Assembly: GCF_002953715.1 (NCBI RefSeq)
Contig: NZ_CP025012.1
Span: 1,364,001-1,428,000 of the forward strand
Reading direction: 5' to 3'
Length of the DNA stretch: 64,000 bases
DNA from: Rhizobium leguminosarum
GTDB taxonomy: Bacteria > Pseudomonadota > Alphaproteobacteria > Rhizobiales > Rhizobiaceae
The notes beneath the pieces were generated by a model, which did not search any database, had not been told where the DNA came from, and saw only the letters and a list, made by a program, of their open reading frames with translations. A program made the translations under genes and the position numbers. Shown here one piece after another: positions 32,978 to 40,331 of the stretch. Within the stretch, counting starts at the first letter, position 1. Every line of letters starts with the position of its first letter.

Positions 32978-33156
32978 GACCCTGCCTCTTGCTGTCTCTG
33001 GCGGGTCTATAAAGAGTGCTGCCCGCCGGGGCAAGCATGTGCTGTGGGCAAAGGCTTATGTCCCCATGCATTTTCGCCCGAATTCCGATAGAGCAGAATG
33101 AACCGAATCATAACTTCCGGTTTCCCTTTGCCGGGTTCTTACACTAGAAGCGAATT

Positions 33157-34815
33157 ATGACCTCCGCCAACCGGACTGACGACAAACTCGCAGAACTCAA
33201 CCAGCCGAGCCTGTGGTCCGGCATCAACGCCTATCGGTCCGATCCGCTGATCGTCGACCTGACGGCGGCCCTGCCGCGCGGCATCCGCGAAGACCTGGAA
33301 AACATGGGCCGCTACGTCACCTCGCCGGAGGCGCAGGAGATGGCGCGCATGGCGAACCAGGGCGCGCCGCAGCTGCGCACCCACGGTCCGCGCGGTGAGC
33401 GCGTCGACGTCGTCGAGTTTCACCCCGCCTGGCATGCCCTGATGCGCCGCTCCATGTCGGTCGGCCTGCATTCCTCCGTCTGGGATCCCCAGGCCGATAC
33501 CGAGGCCAAGGACGAGGCCCATAAGGTTCGCGCCGCGCGGTTTTATCTGACGTCTCAGCTGGAATCCGGCCATCTCTGCCCCCTGACGATGACGAGCGCC
33601 TCCGTTGCGGCGCTCTCGGCCTCGCCCGCGGTCCAGAAGGACTGGGCGCCCAAAATTCTCTCGCGCAAATATGATTCGTCGAACAAGCCCGCCATGCAGA
33701 AATCCGCCGTGACCATCGGCATGGGCATGACGGAAAAGCAGGGTGGCACGGATGTGCGCGCCAACAGGAGTGCTGCCGAAAAGGTCAGCGAGGGCATCTA
33801 CCGGCTGTCCGGGCACAAGTGGTTCATGTCCGCGCCGATGAGCGATGCCTTCATCATGCTGGCGCAGACGAAGGAGGGCATGGGCTGCTTTCTCGTGCCG
33901 CGCCTTCTGGAGGATGGTTCCGCCAATGGGCTGCAGTTCCAGCGGCTGAAGGACAAGGTCGGCAACCGCTCCAACGCCTCTTCCGAGGTCGAGTTTACAG
34001 ACACGTTCGGTTTCCTGCTCGGTGGTCCGGATGCCGGCATCCGCACGATCCTCGACATGGTGACGCTGACCCGGCTCGACTGCGCGCTGGCCTCGTCAGG
34101 CATCATGCGCGCCTCGCTCGCCGAAGCCGTGCACCACACCCGCGGCCGCAGCGTCTTCGGCAAGATGCTCGTCAACCAACCGATCATGACGCGCGTGCTC
34201 GCCGACATGGCGCTCGATGTCGCCGCCGCGACGGCACTGTCCTTCCGTCTAGCCGGCGCCTTCGACAAGGCGCGCGGCAATGCCGAGGAAGCGGCCTATG
34301 CCCGCGTCATGACGCCGGTCGCCAAATACTGGTGCTGCAAGATCGCGCCCGCGCTGATCTACGAGGCAATGGAATGCATCGGCGGCAATGGCTACATCGA
34401 AGAACGGCCGATCGCCCGCCATTACCGCGAGGCTCCCGTCAACGCCATCTGGGAAGGCTCCGGCAACGTTATGGCGCTCGACGTGCTGCGCGTGCTCAAC
34501 CGCGGCAAGGATCTGTTCGAAACGGTCTTCGCCGGCCTAGCCCGCGATCTCGGCCCCGCCGGCAAGAAGACGATCGACGTGCTGCGCGCCGCAATCGCGC
34601 TGTGTGAACAGGATGAGGGCGCGGCGCGCCTGCTCGTCGAGCAGCTGGCGCTCGCTGCCGGTGCCGCCGAACTCTATCGGCTGGGCGCTGGGCGCATTGC
34701 CGATGCCTTCATCGAGACGCGTCTTGCCGGCGGCTGGCGCTCTACCTACGGCATGCTCGATTCCCGCTTCGACGCCAGCTACATCGTCGACCTGCTCTAT
34801 CCGCCGGCGGCCTGA
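33157..34815 (+). CDS. aidB: AidB-family acyl-CoA dehydrogenase-like protein
   Basis: Flavoprotein of the acyl-CoA dehydrogenase fold related to E. coli AidB, which is induced by alkylation stress and binds DNA. The 552-residue length is that of AidB (541) rather than of ordinary acyl-CoA dehydrogenases (about 380). Diagnostic stretches are FHPAWHALMRRSM, GMGMTEKQGGTDVRAN, GHKWFMSAPMSDA, LKDKVGNRSNASSEVEF and EAPVNAIWEGSGNVMALDVLR. It is transcribed divergently from pyrB and is a single gene. No LexA-type box was found in the 179-bp gap upstream. Confidence 0.88.
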   Translation: MTSANRTDDKLAELNQPSLWSGINAYRSDPLIVDLTAALPRGIREDLENMGRYVTSPEAQEMARMANQGAPQLRTHGPRGERVDVVEFHPAWHALMRRSMSVGLHSSVWDPQADTEAKDEAHKVRAARFYLTSQLESGHLCPLTMTSASVAALSASPAVQKDWAPKILSRKYDSSNKPAMQKSAVTIGMGMTEKQGGTDVRANRSAAEKVSEGIYRLSGHKWFMSAPMSDAFIMLAQTKEGMGCFLVPRLLEDGSANGLQFQRLKDKVGNRSNASSEVEFTDTFGFLLGGPDAGIRTILDMVTLTRLDCALASSGIMRASLAEAVHHTRGRSVFGKMLVNQPIMTRVLADMALDVAAATALSFRLAGAFDKARGNAEEAAYARVMTPVAKYWCCKIAPALIYEAMECIGGNGYIEERPIARHYREAPVNAIWEGSGNVMALDVLRVLNRGKDLFETVFAGLARDLGPAGKKTIDVLRAAIALCEQDEGAARLLVEQLALAAGAAELYRLGAGRIADAFIETRLAGGWRSTYGMLDSRFDASYIVDLLYPPAA

Positions 34816-34900
34816 TCGCCGCGGGGTCAGACGATCCCTGAGGCCGAGACGCTCGGCCATCGGATTGTCCTACGACGATCGCCGTTTATCGTCCGGCCGG

Positions 34901-35083
34901 TCACGGCGTATCGCGCCGAGGTCGCCTTCCCATCCCTGCGAGATCTGCGATCGCATTTTTCCGGCGGTGCCTCTCAACGAGGCGTCGCAAGGCCTGGTCG
35001 ACGGTGGCCTTTTTTGTCGCCAATCCCGTGGCGGTCATTGCCGCGTCGAGCAAGGCATCATCGATACCGATATTCGTCCGCAT
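34901..35083 (-). CDS. Orphan VapB-type antitoxin with frame-shifted C terminus
   Basis: A 60-residue protein whose N terminus, MRTNIGIDDALLDAAMTATG followed by TKKATVDQALRRLV, is that of the VapB (DUF2191-like) antitoxin family with a ribbon-helix-helix DNA-binding domain. The toxin-binding C terminus is missing: after ADLAGMG the frame runs into RRPRRDTP and stops. In another frame of the same DNA the expected family ending (WEGDLGAIRRDR...) is present down to a stop at 34870, so a small deletion has shifted the frame. No vapC toxin follows; only 85 bp separate it from the aidB end. This looks like a decaying remnant. Confidence 0.7.
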   Translation of the reverse strand: MRTNIGIDDALLDAAMTATGLATKKATVDQALRRLVERHRRKNAIADLAGMGRRPRRDTP

Positions 35084-35099
35084 GATCGCGCGCCATGGG

Positions 35100-35112
35100 T
35101 ATGATTATCATA
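35100..35112 (-). promoter_or_regulatory. Palindrome upstream of the antitoxin, probable operator/-10
   Basis: A perfect 13-bp palindrome TATGATTATCATA centred 23 bp upstream of the antitoxin start, containing TATGAT that could be its -10 box. Antitoxins of this type normally repress their own promoter through such a site. Confidence 0.5.
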
Positions 35113-35172
35113 GAGATACACATCCACGTCACGGCGGTTCAAGCTCGGCGACGATGTCATCGCCATAAACGA

Positions 35173-35202
35173 AAATCCGGCCGCGTCGCCGCGGCCGGAT
35201 TT
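35173..35202 (-). terminator. rne terminator
   Basis: Perfect 13-bp arms (35173-35185 and 35190-35202) with a 4-nt loop, followed on the minus strand by TTTTCGTTT. It starts 27 bases after the rne stop codon. Confidence 0.8.
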
Positions 35203-35228
35203 CAGTCTTTACGTCCGAAAATCAGCGT

Positions 35229-38090
35229 TCAGAAGAAGCCACGGCGCTGCCACCAACCGGCTTTCTTCGGCTTGCCGTCATCGCCTTCGCCATTCTCGAC
35301 GCGGGTGGATTTCACCGTCGGCTCGGAGGAAGAGATGTTGGATTCGCGGTTGGCGCGAACCGGCTTTGCCTCTTCCTGAACTGATGTTTCGAGATCGGCG
35401 GAGGCTTCAACCAACTCCGGCTCGGCCTCGGCCACAGGTGTCGTCTCCGCTGCCGGTTCCTCGACCGGCGCTGCGGCCGGTTTGCGGCGGCCGCGGCTGC
35501 GAGCGGGCTTCACATCTTCGGTTATGACGGTTGCGCTCTCGACGGCCGCCATCGCGGCCTGGCCTTCGTCGGCCTGTTCGGCAATCGCCTCGACCGCTAC
35601 GGCTTCGCTCGGAGCGCCCTCGTTCGAAGCGTCGTCGCCTTCGTCCTCGTCGCCGCCATTGTCTTCACCGGCTTCGCCGGCCGTCAGTTCGGAGCCATCT
35701 TCGGCGCGATTGCGACGACCGCCACGCTTGCCGCGACGGCGCCGCTTGCGGCGCTGCGATTCCTCGCTTTCAGCGCGTGTCTCAGGCGTAGCTTCGGTGT
35801 TTTCATCACCTTCGCCGCCCTCGTCGTCACCGTCCTCATCCTCGTCACCGGCTTCGCCTGCTGCCGATGCCGGCTGCTCGGCATTGCCGTTGCGTCCACG
35901 GCGGCGCCTGCGGCGCTTGCGCTTGCGGTTGCCATCAGCTTCACCTTCCGAGCGTGCTGCGACGGGCCGTTCGGCAACGGCCGGCTTTTCCTCGAGTTCC
36001 TCGTCTTCCTCCTCATCCACTTCGATGACGATATCGTCGTCGTCATCCTCAGGAATGGCTGCGAAGTTGAAGAGCGTTTCGATCTTGACCGGGTTTTCCA
36101 CCGGGTCGCCGCGATCGATCGCGAAATGCTGTGCGCCGACCGAACCATCCGCATCGATGACGATAGCGACGCCGAAACGGCTTTCGTAATCGATGATCGT
36201 CTGGCGCTTGTGGTTGAGCAGATAGAGCGCGATGTCATGCGTGGTGCGCACGGTGATGTTGTGCGTGGTGTTCTTCAGCAGATATTCCTCGATACCGCGC
36301 AGGACATGCAGCGCGACGGAGGACTGCGAGCGCACATGGCCGGTGCCGCCGCAATGCGAGCAGACCTGCGTGGTCGATTCGAGAACCGACGCGCGGATGC
36401 GCTGTCGCGACATTTCGAGCAGGCCGAAATGCGAGATCCGGCCGACCTGGATGCGGGCGCGGTCGTTCTTCAGGCATTCCTTCAGCTTCTTCTCGACAGC
36501 GCGGTTGTTGCGCTTCTCTTCCATGTCGATGAAGTCGATAACGATCAGGCCGGCAAGGTCGCGAAGGCGAAGCTGGCGGGCGACTTCGTCTGCAGCCTCG
36601 AGATTCGTCTGCAGCGCTGTGTCTTCGATCGAATGTTCGCGGGTCGAGCGGCCAGAGTTGACGTCGATCGAGACCAGCGCCTCGGTCTGGTTCATGATCA
36701 GGTAGCCGCCGGACTTCAGCGTCACCTGCGGCTGCGGCATGCGGTCGAGCTGAGCCTCGATGCCGGAACGCGAAAAGATCGGATGGATGTCGCGGTAGGG
36801 CTGAACCACCTTGGCATGGCTCGGCATCAGCATCTTCATGAAGTCTTTCGCTTCACGATAGCCTTCTTCACCGGAAACGATGACTTCGCTGATATCCTTG
36901 TTGTAGAGGTCGCGAATCGAGCGCTTGATCAGCGAGCCTTCCTCATAGACGAGGCAGGGAGCGGTGGACGCCAGCGTCAGCGTGCGCACATTCTCCCACA
37001 GGCGCATAAGATATTCAAAGTCACGCTTGACCTCGACCTTGGTGCGGTTGGCACCGGCGGTGCGAAGGATGACGCCCATGCCCTGCGGCACCTCGAGCAG
37101 GCGCGCGATTTCCTTCAGGCGCTTGCGGTCGGCAGGATTGGTGATCTTGCGGGAAATGCCGCCGCCGCGCGCCGTGTTCGGCATCAGGACGGAATAGCGG
37201 CCGGCGAGCGAGAGATAAGTGGTAAGGGCTGCACCCTTGTTGCCGCGCTCTTCCTTGGCGACCTGCACGAGCAGAATCTGGCGGCGCTTGATGACTTCCT
37301 GGATGCGGTACTGCTTGCGCGGCTTGCGCTGCACGCGGTCCGGCACTTCTTCCATCGCGTCTTCGGCGCCGACGGATTCAATGACTTCCTCTTCGCCGTG
37401 ATCGTCATCATCGTCGTCATCATCGTGGCGACGCTTGCTGGTATCGACGTCTTCGGAGATCGAGTCGGTTTCCACCATCGCGGCCATCGCGCCGCCCGTC
37501 GAGCCGTCATCCTCGTTGTCGACAGTCGAAGCGCCTTCGGCTTCAACGTCTGTGGGAACAGCATCTTCGGTCGCGGTCGTTTCGGCGGCCGGTTCTACGA
37601 CCTTCTTGCGGCTGCGACGCGGCCTTGCCTTCTTCACCGGCGCTTCCTCGGCGGCCGCGGTCTCTACCGCTGCCGTCTCTTCCGTCACGGCAGCCGTTTC
37701 CGGCGCCTCTGCCGGCACGATGCCGACATCCGGCTGATCCTGCTTGGAAAGATCGACCATCGGTGCGGTTTCGACATGCTCGACGTCCTCGTCGCGGCGA
37801 TGCTCCTCGGCTTCGGCCCGAAGCAATGCCTGACGGTCGGCAAGCGGTATCTGATAATAGTCGGGATGGATTTCGGCGAAGGCCAGGAAGCCGTGCCGGT
37901 TGCCGCCGTAATCGACGAAGGCGGCTTGCAGCGAGGGCTCGACCCTCGTTACCTTTGCAAGATAGATGTTGCCGCGGATCTGCTTCTTGTGCTGGGACTC
38001 GAAGTCAAATTCTTCTATGCGGTTCCCGCGAACGACAACGACGCGCGTCTCTTCCTCGTGAGACGCATCGATAAGCATTTTGTCTGCCAT
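35229..38090 (-). CDS. rne: Ribonuclease E
   Basis: Main endoribonuclease for mRNA decay and rRNA/tRNA processing and scaffold of the degradosome. The 953-residue protein starts with MADKMLIDASHEEETRVVVV. The S1 domain is split: after GGNRHGFLAFAEIHPDYYQI a segment of about 190 acidic and Ala-rich residues (about 95-285, including DDDDDDDHGEEEV) intervenes before QILLVQVAKEERGNKGAALT. The catalytic core has the DNase I-like IVIDFIDMEEKRNNR and the zinc link CSHCGGTG. The C-terminal third is disordered, with acidic blocks and Arg/Lys patches ([12 protein letters not shown]), ending KKAGWWQRRGFF. It has a terminator and a long leader. Confidence 0.95.
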   Translation of the reverse strand: MADKMLIDASHEEETRVVVVRGNRIEEFDFESQHKKQIRGNIYLAKVTRVEPSLQAAFVDYGGNRHGFLAFAEIHPDYYQIPLADRQALLRAEAEEHRRDEDVEHVETAPMVDLSKQDQPDVGIVPAEAPETAAVTEETAAVETAAAEEAPVKKARPRRSRKKVVEPAAETTATEDAVPTDVEAEGASTVDNEDDGSTGGAMAAMVETDSISEDVDTSKRRHDDDDDDDDHGEEEVIESVGAEDAMEEVPDRVQRKPRKQYRIQEVIKRRQILLVQVAKEERGNKGAALTTYLSLAGRYSVLMPNTARGGGISRKITNPADRKRLKEIARLLEVPQGMGVILRTAGANRTKVEVKRDFEYLMRLWENVRTLTLASTAPCLVYEEGSLIKRSIRDLYNKDISEVIVSGEEGYREAKDFMKMLMPSHAKVVQPYRDIHPIFSRSGIEAQLDRMPQPQVTLKSGGYLIMNQTEALVSIDVNSGRSTREHSIEDTALQTNLEAADEVARQLRLRDLAGLIVIDFIDMEEKRNNRAVEKKLKECLKNDRARIQVGRISHFGLLEMSRQRIRASVLESTTQVCSHCGGTGHVRSQSSVALHVLRGIEEYLLKNTTHNITVRTTHDIALYLLNHKRQTIIDYESRFGVAIVIDADGSVGAQHFAIDRGDPVENPVKIETLFNFAAIPEDDDDDIVIEVDEEEDEELEEKPAVAERPVAARSEGEADGNRKRKRRRRRRGRNGNAEQPASAAGEAGDEDEDGDDEGGEGDENTEATPETRAESEESQRRKRRRRGKRGGRRNRAEDGSELTAGEAGEDNGGDEDEGDDASNEGAPSEAVAVEAIAEQADEGQAAMAAVESATVITEDVKPARSRGRRKPAAAPVEEPAAETTPVAEAEPELVEASADLETSVQEEAKPVRANRESNISSSEPTVKSTRVENGEGDDGKPKKAGWWQRRGFF

Positions 38091-38642
38091 GTAAGCTGTG
38101 CTCCTCGGCGTGGCCGCGAGAGCGCATTCCCGACTGCTGTTGAAACAGAAAGAATGCGGTCCGCAGTGGCCGCGCCGGATAATGAAAGTCGCGCCTGATG
38201 CGAGGGGGAGGGCAGCAGCCAGACCGCAGCCGGAACCATTTCGGTCCGGGGCCTGTACACTTCAGATAAAACCTGCTGCGAAACCATCAACAACCAAGCG
38301 TGATCGACAAATACGAAGACCCGTTCGGGTCCGATGAGTTTGCTCCCTGAGAGCGTGGTGGCTGATCCACCAATGAATTCCGGCAATAAGCCGGAAAATC
38401 AGGATCCAGTTCTAGGGATTAAGCGCATGAGACGGCGGACGATGACCGGTGTGGCGCCAGGTCCTGATCTGGCTGGCAGCCTTTGCGGCGACTCTATCCC
38501 GTCAACACTTTACCCTGAAATTCGTTGTATGTTTTCTGTGTCACAATAGCAAGGGAAAAGCCAAATGTGCCATAATATTGATGGATTTCGCAACGCATAG
38601 AAACTGGGGATAAAGTGATCGCGATTCGGCAGGCTGCAGCGG
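38091..38642 (-). other. Long structured leader region of rne
   Basis: The 600 bp between the divergent rne and amidase starts hold no credible gene. At least three short hairpins lie on the rne side: GACCC/GGGTC near 38314-38329, TGGTGG/CCACCA (38356-38372) and TTCCGGC/GCCGGAA (38378-38396). A possible leftward promoter, TTGCTA, 17 bp, TACAAC, lies near 38530-38555, which would give a leader of roughly 430 nt. E. coli rne is autoregulated through such a leader; here this is inference. Confidence 0.45.
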
Positions 38643-38690
38643 GTGTTTCGTCACAGGGACGCTGGCCGCAGCGGCGTTGGGTCCATCGCA

Positions 38691-39971
38691 ATGCAAATAG
38701 GGTGTGGCAGTTTATTGTTTAAGAGGGCTCGGAGCGCGGCGAAATCCGCAACGCGGCGATCGACAATCGCAAGGCGGGTTCTGGCGGCACTTTTGGCCGC
38801 TAGTCTCTTGCCGGTCGTTGCCAACTCTGTCGAGGCCGGGGATCCGCTGCTTGCCTATGGCGCGCGCATCGTCGGCGACGATGCAAGGACGCGCATCGTC
38901 ATCGATTTCGATCGCGAGCCGCGCTTCTCGGTCCACTATATCGCCAATCCGGAACGCATCGTCGTCGACCTTCCGGCGACCGCCTTCGGTTTTCCGGCGA
39001 AGGATCTTGCCGCCCGCGGCCTGTTCAAGGATATCCGCTACGGCAAGATGGACGAGGAGAGCGCCCGTATCGTGCTGACGACGACTGGACCGGTGAAGCT
39101 GGCGCTTGCCAAAGTGCAGGCCGACGAGGCCGGCAAGGGGCATCGCCTCGTGCTCGATGCCGAGATGATCGACAAGCGAGCCTTTGCCGAACTGGTGAAG
39201 ACACAATCCTGGAGCGATCGGACTGAGGCGGCTCAGACGACGAGCGCCATTCCAGCACCGGAAAAAGCCGCCCCCGGCGATTTCGTCATCGCCGTCGATG
39301 CAGGCCATGGCGGCATCGACACCGGCGCGATCGGCGTCGACACCAAGACCGAAGAAAAGCAGGTGACGCTTGCCTTTGCCAAGGCTTTGACCGACCGGCT
39401 GAACAAGGAGCCGGGCATCAAGGCTTTCCTGACGCGTGAGGATGACGAGTTCCTGTCGCTTTCGCAGCGTGTGCTGATTGCCCGCCAGAACCATGCCGGC
39501 CTTTTCATTTCGCTGCATGCCGACACGTTGAAGCAGAAGGATATCCGCGGCGCCACCGTCTACACGATCTCCGACAAGGCATCCGACAAGCTCGCCGCCG
39601 ACCTTGCCGAACGGGAAAACCTCTCCGACCAGATCGCCGGCAAGGAGACGGTCGCCGAGCCCCCCGAGGTCGCCGACATCCTGCTCGATCTGACACGGCG
39701 CGAGACGCAGGCCTTCTCGATCTCGCTGGCCGAGAGCGTGCTGAATTCTTTCAAGGATCAGGTCGGCACCATCAACAATCCGCACCGTCACGCCGGCTTC
39801 CGCGTGCTGCAGGCCCCTGACGTGCCCTCGATCCTTCTCGAGATCGGGTTCCTCTCAAATGCCGAGGACGAGAAACTGCTGCTCGACGAGGCCTGGCGCG
39901 GGAAGATCGTCGGTCTCTTGACCGACGCAGTCAAGCGATACCGCGCCGCCGTCATGGCGAATGGCGGCTAA
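38691..39971 (+). CDS. amiC: N-acetylmuramoyl-L-alanine amidase (AmiC type)
   Basis: Periplasmic zinc amidase that splits septal peptidoglycan during daughter-cell separation. From the ATG at 38691 the 426-residue protein has a twin-arginine-containing signal region (ATRRSTIARRVLAALLAASL ending in VEA), an AMIN domain (residues about 50-150, TRIVIDFDREPRFSVHYI) that targets it to the septum, and an Amidase_3 domain with zinc ligands in VDAGHGGIDTG and SLHADT and the catalytic Glu in LLEIGFLSN. A GTG 16 codons upstream (38643) is an alternative start. It is divergent from rne. Confidence 0.9.
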   Translation: MQIGCGSLLFKRARSAAKSATRRSTIARRVLAALLAASLLPVVANSVEAGDPLLAYGARIVGDDARTRIVIDFDREPRFSVHYIANPERIVVDLPATAFGFPAKDLAARGLFKDIRYGKMDEESARIVLTTTGPVKLALAKVQADEAGKGHRLVLDAEMIDKRAFAELVKTQSWSDRTEAAQTTSAIPAPEKAAPGDFVIAVDAGHGGIDTGAIGVDTKTEEKQVTLAFAKALTDRLNKEPGIKAFLTREDDEFLSLSQRVLIARQNHAGLFISLHADTLKQKDIRGATVYTISDKASDKLAADLAERENLSDQIAGKETVAEPPEVADILLDLTRRETQAFSISLAESVLNSFKDQVGTINNPHRHAGFRVLQAPDVPSILLEIGFLSNAEDEKLLLDEAWRGKIVGLLTDAVKRYRAAVMANGG

Positions 39972-40331
39972 TCCACGCGCCCCAAATTCTGTAGTGGTTG
40001 CAGCTCGACGACATGCATAAAAACAAAGACTTGAAGTGCGCCTCCTGAATCAAGTTCTGAGCAAGATGCCTCAGATTGGCGGCGGGCGCGGGCGTGGCTT
40101 GGATGTGACAGTTCTAATGAAACGCGGCGGCAGCGGTGAATGCGGCGCAGACAGCCCTATTTTGCTCACATTCGCGCCGTTACTCCGGCTTATGTTTCGC
40201 AGCCTGAGGCGCGGAATCGGCTTGTGGCGATAGCGCTCATAGAGTAAGTCGCGCAACGTGCAAATTGCCTTGATCTGTGCAATCGTTGCGGCTGCGCCGA
40301 TTGAAGATCGAAGAGACCGGTAGCTGAAAAT
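39972..40331. other. Intergenic region between amiC and the PBP gene
   Basis: 360 bp without a credible gene. It contains the second copy of the palindromic repeat (40009-40055). The part 40060-40330 is not recognised, and no clear promoter or terminator stands out. Confidence 0.4.
40009..40055 (+). repeat. Short interspersed repeat, copy 2 (degenerate)
   Basis: Starts with the same ten bases cgacatgcat as the copy at 9911 and continues in register (caaag, ctt.aag.gc, cctgaatc.ag), with a two-base length difference in the A run. About four of five bases agree over 45 positions. The closing palindrome arm of copy 1 is not preserved. Confidence 0.55.

Noticed and set aside
32025..33071. N-terminal extension of the dihydroorotase frame through the whole of pyrB
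   Set aside because: The upstream part is pyrB read in another frame. The real start is the ATG at 32024 overlapping the pyrB stop.
35229..38090. Acidic and Arg-rich repeats in rne considered as a DNA repeat array
   Set aside because: They are low-complexity coding sequence in frame with RNase E, expected for its disordered segments.
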